Assembly: GCF_027533845.1 (NCBI RefSeq)
Contig: NZ_JAPZVN010000001.1
Location: 924,269-988,268, forward strand
Origin: Streptomyces sp. RPT161
GTDB taxonomy: Bacteria; Actinomycetota; Actinomycetes; Streptomycetales; Streptomycetaceae
DNA length: 64,000 bases
Direction: 5' to 3'
Positions 34,969-44,081 of the stretch are shown one piece after another. The notes below the pieces were generated by a model that was not told the origin of the DNA, did no database searches, and was given only the letters and a program-made list of their open reading frames with translations. The translations under genes and the position numbers were made by a program. Positions within the stretch are counted from its first letter, which is position 1. Each line of letters begins with the position of its first letter.

Positions 34969-36729
34969 ATGGCTTCGGTCCCTTCCCTCTCCGCCACGAT
35001 CCAGCAGCGCGTCTCCGCGGCCCTCGCCGCCGCGGTGCCGTCGGCCGCCGACGCCGATCCGCTGCTGCGACGTAGCGACCGGGCGGACTTCCAGGCCAAC
35101 GGGGTGCTGGGACTGGCCAAGCGGAACAAGGCCAACCCGCGCGAACTGGCAGCCCAGGTCGTCGAGCACCTGCCCGCCGACGACATGCTGGCCGGGATCG
35201 AGGTGTCGGGCCCCGGCTTCCTGAACCTCACCGTCACCGACACGGCGATCATCAACACGCTTGCCGCACGCGCCGACGACGACCGGCTCGGTGTCCCGCA
35301 CGCCGAGCGGCCCGGCCGCACCGTGATCGACTACTCGCAGCCCAACGTGGCGAAGGAGATGCACGTCGGCCATCTGCGCTCCACGGTGATCGGCGACGCG
35401 ATCGTGCGGATCCTGGAGTTCGCGGGCGAGACGGTGATCCGGCGCCACCACATCGGCGACTGGGGCACCCAGTTCGGCATGCTCATCCAGTACCTGATCG
35501 AGCACCCGCACGAGCTGGACCACCCGTCCGACGGTGACAGCGGCGAGAACGCGATGTCCCGGCTCAACCGGCTGTACAAGGCGTCGCGGGCACTGTTCGA
35601 CTCCGACGAGGAGTTCAAGGACCGGTCCCGGCGCCGGGTGGTCGACCTCCAGGCGGGGGACGAGCAGACGCTCGCCCTGTGGCACAAGATCGTCGACGAG
35701 TCGAAGATCTACTTCTACTCGGTCTACGACAAGCTGGCCGTCGAGATGCGCGACGAGGACATCGTCGGCGAGAGCGCGTACAACGACATGCTGGCCGAGA
35801 CCTGCAAGCTGCTGGAGGACTCCGGCGTCGCGGTCGAGTCCAACGGCGCGCTGTGCGTGTTCTTCGACGACATCAAGGCCAAGGACGGCACACCGGTGCC
35901 GCTGATCGTCCGCAAGGCCGACGGCGGTTACGGCTACGCGGCCAGCGACCTGTCCGCGATCCGCGACCGCACCGGCAACCTGCACGCCGACACCCTGCTG
36001 TACGTGGTCGACGCGCGGCAGGCCCTGCACTTCAAGATGGTCTTCGAGACCGCCCGCCGGGCGGGCTGGCTGACCGACGAGGTCACCGCGAAGCACCTGC
36101 CGTTCGGCACGGTGCTGGGCAAGGACGGCAAGCCGTTCAAGACCCGTGAGGGCGAGACCGTGCGGCTGGTCGACCTACTGGACGAGGCGGTGGACCGGGC
36201 ACGCGCGGTCATCGCGGACAAGAGCAAGGACCTGACGCCCGAGGAGATCGGCGAGCGGGCGGCGCAGGTCGGCATCGGCGCCGTGAAGTACGCCGACCTG
36301 TCCACCTCGCTCACCCGGGACTACACCTTCGACCTGGACCGGATGGTCTCGCTCAACGGCGACACCAGCGTGTACCTGCAGTACGCCTACGCGCGGATCC
36401 GCTCCATCATCCGCAAGGCGGGCGACGTCCGCCCGGTACCGCACCCGGAGCTGCCGCTGGCCCCGGCCGAGCGCCAACTCGGCCTGGCGCTCGACGAGTT
36501 CGCCGAGACGCTGGCGTCGGTACGGGAGACCTACGAGCCGCACAAGCTGGCCTCGTACCTGTACGGGCTGTCGTCCGCGTACACCGCGTTCTACGAGCAC
36601 TGCCCGGTGCTCAAGGCCGAGGGCGGCCAGGCGATGGTGGAGAACCGGCTGTTCCTGTGCGACCTGACCGCCCGCACCCTGCGGCAGGGCATGGAACTGC
36701 TGGGCATCCAGACGCCCGAGCGCCTCTGA
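34969..36729 (+). CDS. argS: Arginyl-tRNA synthetase
   Basis: ArgS charges tRNA-Arg with arginine. The 586-residue protein has the N-terminal Add1 domain (residues ~1-110), the HIGH-type motif [14 protein letters not shown], the catalytic core with [11 protein letters not shown], and the anticodon-binding domain from about residue 460 ending in [15 protein letters not shown]. The ATG at 34969 has AAGGAA upstream. It is divergent from the class I lysyl-tRNA synthetase and followed by a strong terminator. Length and motifs are normal. Confidence 0.96.
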   Translation: MASVPSLSATIQQRVSAALAAAVPSAADADPLLRRSDRADFQANGVLGLAKRNKANPRELAAQVVEHLPADDMLAGIEVSGPGFLNLTVTDTAIINTLAARADDDRLGVPHAERPGRTVIDYSQPNVAKEMHVGHLRSTVIGDAIVRILEFAGETVIRRHHIGDWGTQFGMLIQYLIEHPHELDHPSDGDSGENAMSRLNRLYKASRALFDSDEEFKDRSRRRVVDLQAGDEQTLALWHKIVDESKIYFYSVYDKLAVEMRDEDIVGESAYNDMLAETCKLLEDSGVAVESNGALCVFFDDIKAKDGTPVPLIVRKADGGYGYAASDLSAIRDRTGNLHADTLLYVVDARQALHFKMVFETARRAGWLTDEVTAKHLPFGTVLGKDGKPFKTREGETVRLVDLLDEAVDRARAVIADKSKDLTPEEIGERAAQVGIGAVKYADLSTSLTRDYTFDLDRMVSLNGDTSVYLQYAYARIRSIIRKAGDVRPVPHPELPLAPAERQLGLALDEFAETLASVRETYEPHKLASYLYGLSSAYTAFYEHCPVLKAEGGQAMVENRLFLCDLTARTLRQGMELLGIQTPERL

Positions 36730-36751
36730 ACGCTTCCACGCGCCCCGTTGC

Positions 36752-36783
36752 GGCTGTCCCGGCATACTGCTGCCGGGGCAGCC
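36752..36783 (+). terminator. Terminator of argS
   Basis: A 13-bp stem (GGCTGTCCCGGCA paired with TGCCGGGGCAGCC, one wobble pair) with a 6-nt loop lies 22 bp after the argS stop and is followed by a moderately T-rich run. Confidence 0.8.
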
Positions 36784-36851
36784 GTTCTGTCGTTATGTCC
36801 TGGAGGCGAGGTCCCGTGGTCTAGAAGGACGAGGCAGGCAGCAGAAGCGAC

Positions 36852-37419
36852 ATGACGGCTGCCCCGGAACGCCTCCTCGACGTGGCCGAATCGGTGTTCC
36901 AGAACTTTCCCCCGGCTACCGCCCCGAGATCCTCGGTGGGCAGCTGGTCGTGACGCCGCGCGCCGACATTCCGCACGCGGCGTCGCTCACCGACGTGATG
37001 ATGCGGCTTCTGACCGCGAACCTGCACCGGGGCGAAACCCGCGTCGTCCAAGCGATCGGCATCTGGCTACCGACAGGTGAGGAGGACTACGCGATCCCGG
37101 ACCTGGCGATCGTGGACGCGGACCACCAGGACCATGTGGTCCAGTACAACTGCGTGGAACCCGCTGTCTGCCGCCTCGCCCTGGAGGTCACCTCGTCCAA
37201 CTGGCGCACCGATCTCTACACCAAGCCCGATCTGTACGCGGTGGCCGGACCGTGTACGTAATCGCCGACCGCAAGCACAACGAGGTCGTCGTGCTCAGCG
37301 ACCCCCTCAACGGTGAGTACCGCTCCCGCGCGGTCTACCGGAAGGGCCAGACCTTCACCCTGCCCGAGTCCATCGGGGCCAAGGTCGAGATGGACGTGGA
37401 TTCCCTCCTCCTCACCTGA
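36852..37419 (+). pseudogene. Uma2-family nuclease-like gene, two frameshifts
   Basis: Three frames must be joined to rebuild one Uma2-type (PD-D/ExK-like) protein: TAAPERLLDVAESVFQNFP, then GYRPEILGGQLVVTPRADIP through EEDYAIPDLAIVD and LALEVTSSNWRTDLYTKPDLYAVAG, then VYVIADRKHNEVVVLSDP to the stop at 37417-37419. The first break lies at the C5 run 36909-36913, the second near 37246-37252; each fits the loss of one base (or 3n+1). Two separate lesions argue for a decayed gene over a single sequencing error. Its end overlaps the following minus-strand gene by 8 bp. Confidence 0.75.
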
Positions 37420-37828
37420 ACCCGCCCACCCTCTCGAACTCACACCAAACGATCTTTCCGGGCACCCGCTCCCCCACGCCCCACTTGTCGGCGAGGGCGT
37501 CCACCAGCCGCAGCCCCCGGCCGGATTCGGCCTCGGCTGTCGTGTCGGGGATACGTGGTTCGCCGTCGCCGCTGTCGTGCAGCTCCACGCGTAGTACGCC
37601 GTCCCCGGACAGCTCCAGCGAGACCTGGTAACCGCGCCCCGGCGGGACGCCGTGCAGCAGCGCGTTGGTGGCCAACTCGGTTACGCACAGCAGGATGTCG
37701 TCCGTGCGCGACACGATGTGCCAGTGCCGCAGAGCCCGCCGCGCGAACTCCCGTGCGGCTGGCACGGATCGGCGCGTACGTGGGTAGAAGTGCCTGCTGA
37801 AGCACGACTGTTGAGGGCTGTCGCTCAT
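37412..37828 (-). CDS. ATP-binding protein, RsbW-like (AbaA/WhiJ locus type)
   Basis: The 138-residue protein has the GHKL ATPase fold of anti-sigma/kinase-like proteins: N-box CVTELATNALLHGVPP, then LRVELHDSGDGEP and the glycine-rich GRGLRLVDALADKWGV. Such small ATP-binding proteins are found beside XRE and DUF397 genes in whiJ-like and abaA-like loci of Streptomyces, where they affect development and antibiotic production. It is divergent from the XRE gene across 114 bp that carries a long palindrome. Whether it binds a sigma factor is unknown. Confidence 0.85.
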   Translation of the reverse strand: MSDSPQQSCFSRHFYPRTRRSVPAAREFARRALRHWHIVSRTDDILLCVTELATNALLHGVPPGRGYQVSLELSGDGVLRVELHDSGDGEPRIPDTTAEAESGRGLRLVDALADKWGVGERVPGKIVWCEFERVGGFR

Positions 37829-37874
37829 GCGACAGATGGTTACGTCGAGCCGCGAAGCGGAACCAGTGCGTCAG

Positions 37875-37897
37875 CCCGTACGGATCTTCCGTACGGG
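37875..37897. promoter_or_regulatory. Perfect palindromic operator in XRE/ATP-binding gap
   Basis: CCCGTACGGA-TCT-TCCGTACGGG is a perfect 10-bp inverted repeat with a 3-nt spacer, between the divergent ATP-binding and XRE genes. A further half site CGTACGGGT follows at 37912-37920. The XRE protein encoded next door is the obvious binding candidate. Confidence 0.6.
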
Positions 37898-37942
37898 TTT
37901 GTTCGAGGTGACGTACGGGTGGGGGTGGGGAGTTGGTCGGGC

Positions 37943-38755
37943 ATGAAGCCCATGAAGAACGCCACTCCGGAACGGCTGGTCGGCGCCCAGGTGGCGCTGT
38001 TCCGCAGGTGGGCGAGGCTGACGCAACGCGAACTCGCCGAACGGCTAGGTGTCCATGAGGAGACCATCGCCTCCATCGAGCAGGGGCGCCGCCCGCTGAA
38101 GCTCGATCTCGCCGAGCAGTTGGACGAACTGTTGGAGACCAAGGGTGCGTTGGAGGTGGCAGTACGGAATCTGCCGGAGCGGGCGAAGTACCCGGTGTGG
38201 GCTGAGGCGTTCATCGACCATGAGCGGGAGGCGATCGCCATCTCCTCGTACGAGAACCAGTTGATCCCGGGTCTGCTCCAAACTGAGGCATACGCACGCG
38301 CAGTCTTCCGCAGCCGGGTCCCCCTCCTCTGCGAAGAGAAGGTCGAACGTCGCGTTGCCACTCGCATGGAGCGGCAGGACATCCTGCACCGCAAGGTCCC
38401 GCCAACAGCCAGTTTCATCCTCTCCGAGGCCGTCCTCATGGACCGCTTGGGCGGCAAGGAGGTGTACAGGGACCAACTGAGTTGCCTGCGCGAATGCGCA
38501 GACTTGCCCGGCCTCACGCTCCAGATCATGCCGTTCGGCAGGGAGACGCACGCCGGGCTGGCCGGTCCCTTCGTTCTGCTAGAGACCCCCGAACACGCCC
38601 TGCTCGCCTACGTCGAGACTCAGCGTGGCAGCCAGCTCATCTCTGACCCAGATGAGGTGAGTGTCCTCGCCCAGAAGTATGCGATGCTGCGAACACAGGC
38701 CCTCAACCCAGAGGAAGCCAAGGGCCTGTTGGGCCGGCTGCTAGGAGAGCGATGA
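37943..38755 (+). CDS. XRE regulator with DUF5753 (WhiJ-like)
   Basis: The 270-residue protein has an XRE helix-turn-helix (QVALFRRWARLTQRELAERL, GVHEETIASIEQGRRPLKLD) and a DUF5753 effector domain from about residue 95 (YENQLIPGLLQTEAYARAV to SVLAQKYAMLRTQAL). This is the WhiJ-type architecture of Streptomyces regulators paired with DUF397 proteins, which modulate DNA binding of their partner. It overlaps the DUF397 gene by 4 nt (ATGA). The palindrome 46-68 bp upstream is the likely operator. The ATG at 37943 has GGGGAG ten bases upstream. Confidence 0.9.
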   Translation: MKPMKNATPERLVGAQVALFRRWARLTQRELAERLGVHEETIASIEQGRRPLKLDLAEQLDELLETKGALEVAVRNLPERAKYPVWAEAFIDHEREAIAISSYENQLIPGLLQTEAYARAVFRSRVPLLCEEKVERRVATRMERQDILHRKVPPTASFILSEAVLMDRLGGKEVYRDQLSCLRECADLPGLTLQIMPFGRETHAGLAGPFVLLETPEHALLAYVETQRGSQLISDPDEVSVLAQKYAMLRTQALNPEEAKGLLGRLLGER

Positions 38756-38943
38756 ACGCCGCACTGGAATGGTTCAAGTCCAGCTACAGCAGCGAAGAAG
38801 GCGGCAACTGCATCGAAATCGCCGCCCACCCCGCCGCCGTGCACGTTCGGGACTCCAAGGATCCGGAGGGTCCCACCCTCACCTTCAGCCCCGCCGCCTG
38901 GGCGGACTTCGCCGCCTTCGCCGCCGCGCGGGTGGCGGACTGA
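38752..38943 (+). CDS. DUF397 small protein, XRE partner
   Basis: The 63-residue protein is a single DUF397 domain: ALEWFKSSYSSEEGGNCIEIA, VHVRDSKDPEGPTLTFSPAAW, ADFAAF. These small acidic proteins are encoded next to WhiJ-like XRE regulators, and genetic work on whiJ in S. coelicolor suggests that they relieve or tune repression. Translation is coupled to the XRE gene by an ATGA overlap. About 330 bp with no gene follow before the LCP gene. Confidence 0.9.
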   Translation: MNAALEWFKSSYSSEEGGNCIEIAAHPAAVHVRDSKDPEGPTLTFSPAAWADFAAFAAARVAD

Positions 38944-39275
38944 CCTGCGCCGTCGGGCATATCACCCGCGCGTTCCGCGTGCGGAGCGCGCGGAGGCGTG
39001 TGAAGAAAACGTACCGACCCTGTACCTGATCACGTAAGAACGCCCGACAAGGGCGGTTGGCGCGGTCACCTCCCAGGTCAGACGTGCTGTGCGTGGCCTA
39101 TGGTTCTCGTTACCGCTTTCCCGGGGGTCCTCAGGAACTTCTCAGGCCGTTGGGATACCGTCCGGTAACTCCGGGGCCCGCTTTGTCCGTTTGATCGCCG
39201 CGTTGCGCAACTGGGCAACCAATGCCCCGGTGCAACCGTCTTCTTTTCGTCGTTGGTGCAGACGAGGGTGTGAGT
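38944..39275. other. Intergenic region before the LCP gene
   Basis: These 332 bp contain no convincing gene on either strand. An AT-richer run (GAAGAAAACGTACC at 39002-39015) could be promoter DNA. I see no strong hairpin or repeat. Confidence 0.45.
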
Positions 39276-40829
39276 ATGACAGGCAGCCGTGGGGCAAGGA
39301 CCGGGGGACGGGCTGGGCGCGCGGCGCAGAGCAGAGGCCGTGGACGCGCGGCGGCGCAAGGCCGCGGACGCAAGGGCAGGCGCAATCCCAAACGGATGTT
39401 CGCCGTGGTCAGCATCTCGGTGGCGGTGCTGCTGGTGGCGGGCATCGGCGCGCTGTACCTCAAGCTCGACGGCAACATCACCACGTTCGACGCCAACGGC
39501 CTGAGCAAGGACCGGCCGTCCGACACCGCGGGCCAGAACGTGCTGATGATCGGCTCCGACAGCCGCGCCGGCGGCAACAGCGCACTGGGCGGCGCGGCCG
39601 GGCAGGACGTCGCCCACTCGGACACCACGATCCTGCTGCACGTCTACGCCGACCACAAACACGCGGTCGGCATCTCCATACCCCGCGACTCGCTGGTGGA
39701 CATCCCGCCCTGCCTGCTGCCCGGCGGCAAGTGGTCCGCGGAGCAGCCAAGCGCGATGTTCAACTCCGCCTTCTCCATGGGCGACTCACCGTCCGGCAAC
39801 CCGGCCTGCACCCAGAACACGGTGGAGAAGCTCACCGGAATCCGGGTGGACCACACGATGGTGGTCGACTTCAAGGGCTTCTCCGCGATGACCTCCGCGG
39901 TCGGTGGCGTGCAGGTCTGCATGCCGAACAACGTCTACCAGGGCGACCTCAACCCCAACCTGGGCTACAAGGGCAAGCTGATCTTCCCCAAGGGCCTGCA
40001 GACCGTCCAGGGACAGCAGGCGCTGAACTACGTACGGCTGCGGCACGGCGTCGGCGACGGCTCGGACATCGGCCGGATGAAGCGCCAACAGGCCTTCCTG
40101 TCCTCCCTGATGAAGAAGGTGCAGGGCGAGGGGTTCAGCCCGACGACGCTGCTGCCGCTGGCCGACGCGGCGACCAAGTCCCTCACCGTGGACCCGGGAC
40201 TCGGCTCGGCCGACAAGCTGCTGTCGTTCGCGATGTCCATGAAGGGCATCGACCTTCACAACATCAAGTTCATCACCGCTCCCTGGCGTTACCAGGGCGA
40301 GCGGGTCGCCCTGGTCCACCCGGACGTGGACGCGCTGTGGGCCGAGTTGAAGGCGGACCGGACCCTCGACGGGCAGGACGCCAGCGGCGGCAAGAAGCCC
40401 GCGGCGGCCACCTCGCCGTCCGCCACCCCCGTCTCCGACGTCACCGGCACCGGAATCGTGGTGGCCGTCTACAACGGCACCCTCGACCACGGGCTGGCCG
40501 CCAAGGCCGCGCAGAAGCTGCGGGACGACAACTTCACCGTGACCGGCACCGCCACCGCCACCTCCCAGCAGCACCCCACGACCATCATCGAGTACGGCGC
40601 CGCGCATCTACAGGGCGCGCAGACGCTGGCCAAGCTGTTCCCGGGCGCGAAGCTGGAGCAGACCGCGACCTCCGGCATCAACCTGGTGCTGGGCCAGGAC
40701 TACGCGGCGACCGCCGCCTCGGGCACATCAAACGCGTCCTCCCCGACCCCGAGCGCGCTTTCGTCCCAGGAAGCCAGCCAGGCCCGCTCGGCGGACGACA
40801 ACCCGTGCGCCAACCTGTCCTACGGGTGA
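39276..40829 (+). CDS. LytR-CpsA-Psr (LCP) family cell-wall ligase
   Basis: LCP enzymes transfer undecaprenyl-linked glycopolymers such as teichoic acids or capsular sugars onto peptidoglycan. The 517-residue protein has a basic cytoplasmic N-terminus (RGRGRAAAQGRGRKGRRNPK), one membrane helix (VVSISVAVLLVAGIGALYL), and the LCP domain: LMIGSDSRAGG, DTTILLH, SIPRDSLVDIP, and ALNYVRLRHGVGDGSDIGRMKRQQ with the lipid-phosphate-binding arginines. A LytR_C domain (TGIVVAVYNGTLDHGLAAKAA) closes the protein, followed by a Ser-rich tail. GTG 39270 is an alternative start. Confidence 0.92.
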   Translation: MTGSRGARTGGRAGRAAQSRGRGRAAAQGRGRKGRRNPKRMFAVVSISVAVLLVAGIGALYLKLDGNITTFDANGLSKDRPSDTAGQNVLMIGSDSRAGGNSALGGAAGQDVAHSDTTILLHVYADHKHAVGISIPRDSLVDIPPCLLPGGKWSAEQPSAMFNSAFSMGDSPSGNPACTQNTVEKLTGIRVDHTMVVDFKGFSAMTSAVGGVQVCMPNNVYQGDLNPNLGYKGKLIFPKGLQTVQGQQALNYVRLRHGVGDGSDIGRMKRQQAFLSSLMKKVQGEGFSPTTLLPLADAATKSLTVDPGLGSADKLLSFAMSMKGIDLHNIKFITAPWRYQGERVALVHPDVDALWAELKADRTLDGQDASGGKKPAAATSPSATPVSDVTGTGIVVAVYNGTLDHGLAAKAAQKLRDDNFTVTGTATATSQQHPTTIIEYGAAHLQGAQTLAKLFPGAKLEQTATSGINLVLGQDYAATAASGTSNASSPTPSALSSQEASQARSADDNPCANLSYG

Positions 40830-40958
40830 GCAACTTGCCTGCTGGTGAGGCAACTGCCTGAGCCGCGGGGCAACTTGAACTCCGCTTGGTCTCCGCCGCG
40901 ACGACGATCAACCACGACGGTCGTCCGGCGGGTGCCGAGCGGGCCTCAACCCAGGAGC

Positions 40959-43643
40959 TCAGGCACCGCCGCTGGCCAGCCGGGACCTCCGGCACACCGC
41001 CAGGGCGGCGCCGTACGCCGCGAGTACCACCAGCAGGCACGGGTAGTACGCCAGCGGCAACGCCCCCAGCCCCAGCGCCGCGCCCAGCGGCGAAAGCGGC
41101 AGCAGCAGGCCGATGGCGGCGAGTGAGCCGGTTGCCCATCGCAGAGCGCTGGGTACCGGTCCGCGCGCGGTGCGCAGGAGCAGCATCACCAGCGCCTGGG
41201 TGATCAGGTTCTCGGTGAACCACCCGGCGTGGAAGGCCGCCTGGCCGCTGGTGAACACCGCGAGCACAGCGAAGGTCGCCAGGTCCGCAGCGGCGTTGAC
41301 CAGCCCGAAGACGGTGATGTAGCGGCTGAAGGCGTAGGGCCGCAGCACCGCGGGGCGGCGGCTGTCCGCCGCGTCCGGCCGGTCGTAGGCGAAGGCCAGT
41401 TGGGAAACGTCGAAGCAGAGGTTCTGCACCAGCACCTGCGCCGGAAGCATCGGCAGGAACGGCAGCAGAACGCCCGCGGCCAGCATGGAGATCACGTTGC
41501 CGACGTTGGAGGAGACCGCGATCCGCAGATAGGTGGCGATGTTGCCGGTGCTGCGCCGCCCGGCGGCCACCGCGGCGTCGATCACGGTCAGGTCCTTGTC
41601 GGCCAGCACCACGTCGGCGGCCTCGCGGGTGACGTCCACGGCGTCGCGCGGGCACAGAGCGACATCCGCGGCATGCATCGCGGGCACGTCGTTGACGCCG
41701 TCGCCGAGGAACCCCACGGTGTGGCCGCCGCGCCGCAGCGCGCGCACCACGCGCGCCTTGTGCGCGGGGGTGCAGCGGGCGAACACCGCCGTACCGGCGG
41801 CGAGTTGGGCCAGCCGTGCGTCGTCCAGGCCGTCGATCCGGTCGCCGGTGACGATCTCGCCGGGCGCCAGCCCCAGCTCGGCGCAGACCCGGGCGGCGGT
41901 TCCGGGATGGTCCCCGGTGAGCACCTTGACGGCCACCCCGCGCCGGGCCAGCGCCGCCAGGGCGTCGTCGGCGGTGGCGGCGAGTTCGTCGCGCAGCCCG
42001 ACGATGCCCAGCAGCGTCAGACCGCGCTCGTCGGCCCGGGTGTACGGGCGGGTGCGGGCCGGGCGGTCGGCCAGCGCGACGGCCAGCAGCCGCAGGCCGT
42101 CCGCGGCCCGCCGCTCGGCCAGCCGCAGCACCCGTGCGCGGGTCTCGTCGTCGATCGCGCACCGGTCCAGCACGTCCTCGACCGCGCCCTTGACCACCAG
42201 GGTGTGCACGCCGCGCCGGTCGGGCCGCGCCACGACCGCGGTGACCAGACGGCGGACGGGGTCGAACGGGATCACGTCGACGCCGTTGACATCGGTGAAG
42301 GCCGCACGCGCGACCGCCGGGCCGCGGACGGCCGACAAGGCGGGCTCTCGCCGCGCGGGCGCGGAAGCGAGCCAGTCATGGCTGTCCGCCGCGGCGTCGC
42401 CTTCGGTCTCGGCCGCCGCGAGGATCGCCTCGTCCAGGGCGTCGGGGGCCGGGACGTCGGCCAGTTGGATCGTCCACAGGCTGTTGACGGCCGCCCAGTG
42501 CAGTACCGCCGGATCGGTGCGGCCCTCCGCGTCCAGGTAGCAGCCGACGGCGAGCTGGTCCCGGGTCAGGGTGCCGGTCTTGTCCACGCACAGCACGTCG
42601 ACCGCGCCCAAGTCGTGCAGCGCGGGCAGCCGTTTGACGATCACGCCGACCCGCCGCGCCAACTCGGCCGCGCCGCGCGCCAGGGCGGTGGTGACGATGA
42701 CCGGCAGCATCTCGGGGGTGAGACCCACCGCGACCGCCACCGCGAACGGCAGCGTCTCCAGGCCGCGCCCGCGCAGCACCGCGTTGGCCAGCAGCACCAG
42801 CGGCGCGGTCAGCAGCATGAAGCGGATCAGCGTCCAGGAGATCCCGTTCACCGACCGGTCGAACGCCCCGGTACGGCGTCCCGCCAGCCCCCGGTGGGCG
42901 CTGGCGAAGTGGGTGTCGGGGCCGGTCGCGGTCACCACGGCGGTGGCCGTGCCCGCGGTCACGCTGCTGCCCGCGAAGCACAGGTGCGGCTGGTCGAACA
43001 ACGGCCGCGCCAGCTCCGCCGGGGCGTCCGGCACCCGCTTGGACACCGGCGCCGACTCCCCGGTGAGCGCCGCCTGGTGCACGGTCAGCCCGTCGGCGCG
43101 CAGCAGCCGCACGTCGGCCGGGACCATGTCGCCCGGGCCAAGCCGCACCACGTCGCCCGGCACCAGTTCCTCGACCGGGATCTCCCGTACCAGCGGCGCC
43201 GACTCCTCGGCGGCCCGCCGCTGCACCGTCGCGGTGGTGGCGACCAGGTCCCGCAAGGAGGCCGCCGACCGGTCGGCGCGGTACTCCCCCGCCGACCGCA
43301 GCACACAGCTCACCGCCACCAGCACCGCTATCACGCAGGCGGTGCTCCACGAGGTGGCGACCGCCGAGATCACCCCGAGCCCGAGCAGCACGGCGGTGAA
43401 CGGATCGCGCAGCGTACCCAGCAGCCGCCACGCCCAGGCGGCCGGTCGCCGCGGCAGCACCGCGTTCTCCCCGTACCGCTCAAGCCGTCGCTGGGCCTCG
43501 TCCTCGACCAGGCCGCGCGGACCGGCGTCCAGCCGCCGCAGCACTTCGAGCGGGGTGAGACCGGCCCCGGACACCCCGGTCGGCACATGGTCAAAGGCGC
43601 GTTCGGTCCCCGCCGGGACGGCGGCGCTACGCGCCGAGGCCAC
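40959..43643 (-). CDS. P-type ATPase of the magnesium-transport (MgtA) type
   Basis: The 894-residue P-type ATPase has an actuator motif LTGES, phosphorylation motif CVDKTGTLT, KGAVEDVL nucleotide site, LTGDHPGTA and GDGVNDVPAM hinge motifs, and the MgtA-like helix 4 sequence TPEMLPVIV. An N-terminal domain and about ten membrane helices are present. The family imports magnesium. The upstream ArsR repressor, encoded with a 17-bp overlap, suggests metal-responsive control and leaves the true ion open. The GTG follows GGGAGGGCCTTC. It is the last gene of a regulator-ArsR-ATPase series. Confidence 0.88.
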   Translation of the reverse strand: MASARSAAVPAGTERAFDHVPTGVSGAGLTPLEVLRRLDAGPRGLVEDEAQRRLERYGENAVLPRRPAAWAWRLLGTLRDPFTAVLLGLGVISAVATSWSTACVIAVLVAVSCVLRSAGEYRADRSAASLRDLVATTATVQRRAAEESAPLVREIPVEELVPGDVVRLGPGDMVPADVRLLRADGLTVHQAALTGESAPVSKRVPDAPAELARPLFDQPHLCFAGSSVTAGTATAVVTATGPDTHFASAHRGLAGRRTGAFDRSVNGISWTLIRFMLLTAPLVLLANAVLRGRGLETLPFAVAVAVGLTPEMLPVIVTTALARGAAELARRVGVIVKRLPALHDLGAVDVLCVDKTGTLTRDQLAVGCYLDAEGRTDPAVLHWAAVNSLWTIQLADVPAPDALDEAILAAAETEGDAAADSHDWLASAPARREPALSAVRGPAVARAAFTDVNGVDVIPFDPVRRLVTAVVARPDRRGVHTLVVKGAVEDVLDRCAIDDETRARVLRLAERRAADGLRLLAVALADRPARTRPYTRADERGLTLLGIVGLRDELAATADDALAALARRGVAVKVLTGDHPGTAARVCAELGLAPGEIVTGDRIDGLDDARLAQLAAGTAVFARCTPAHKARVVRALRRGGHTVGFLGDGVNDVPAMHAADVALCPRDAVDVTREAADVVLADKDLTVIDAAVAAGRRSTGNIATYLRIAVSSNVGNVISMLAAGVLLPFLPMLPAQVLVQNLCFDVSQLAFAYDRPDAADSRRPAVLRPYAFSRYITVFGLVNAAADLATFAVLAVFTSGQAAFHAGWFTENLITQALVMLLLRTARGPVPSALRWATGSLAAIGLLLPLSPLGAALGLGALPLAYYPCLLVVLAAYGAALAVCRRSRLASGGA

Positions 43644-44037
43644 GAAGGCCCTCCCGGCGCCCGGAACCCCGTCCGGCGCCGCGGTCGGCCAACTGCCCCA
43701 CCATCAGGCGCACGATGGTCACCACGTCCGGGTCGTCCACCAGGTACACCTGCCGACGCCCCTCGCGCCGGGAGCGCACCAGACCCGCCAGCTTCAACTT
43801 GGCCAGATGCTGGCTCACCGCGGGCAGCGCACCGCCGACCCGTTCGGCGAGACCGGTCACGTCGCACTCGCCCTGCGCCAGCACCCAGACGATGTGCAGC
43901 CGCGCGGGAGAGGCCAGCAGCCCGAACGCCGCGGCGGCCTCCTGGAGCACATCGGCCGGCGGATCGGCGGGCGGTTCCTGGGAAGCCGGGACCAGACGGC
44001 TGGGCGGCTCGCGGAAACCCGCGCCTTCTGCGGCCAC
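43627..44037 (-). CDS. ArsR family repressor
   Basis: The 136-residue protein has the ArsR winged helix: AAAFGLLASPARLHIVWVLA, ECDVTGLAERVGG, LPAVSQHLAKLKLAGLVRSRREG, and QVYLVDD. The ECD stretch at the start of the third helix corresponds to the position of the metal-binding motif in ArsR/SmtB sensors, but only a single cysteine is present. It probably represses the overlapping P-type ATPase gene until its metal binds. A 30-residue Pro-rich N-terminal extension follows the GTG start, which has GGGAGGGCGACCG before it. Confidence 0.85.
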   Translation of the reverse strand: MAAEGAGFREPPSRLVPASQEPPADPPADVLQEAAAAFGLLASPARLHIVWVLAQGECDVTGLAERVGGALPAVSQHLAKLKLAGLVRSRREGRRQVYLVDDPDVVTIVRLMVGQLADRGAGRGSGRREGLRGLGA

Positions 44038-44081
44038 CGGTCGCCCTCCCGTCCACCGTCCTGCAAGCCCGGCGGTCCAGT

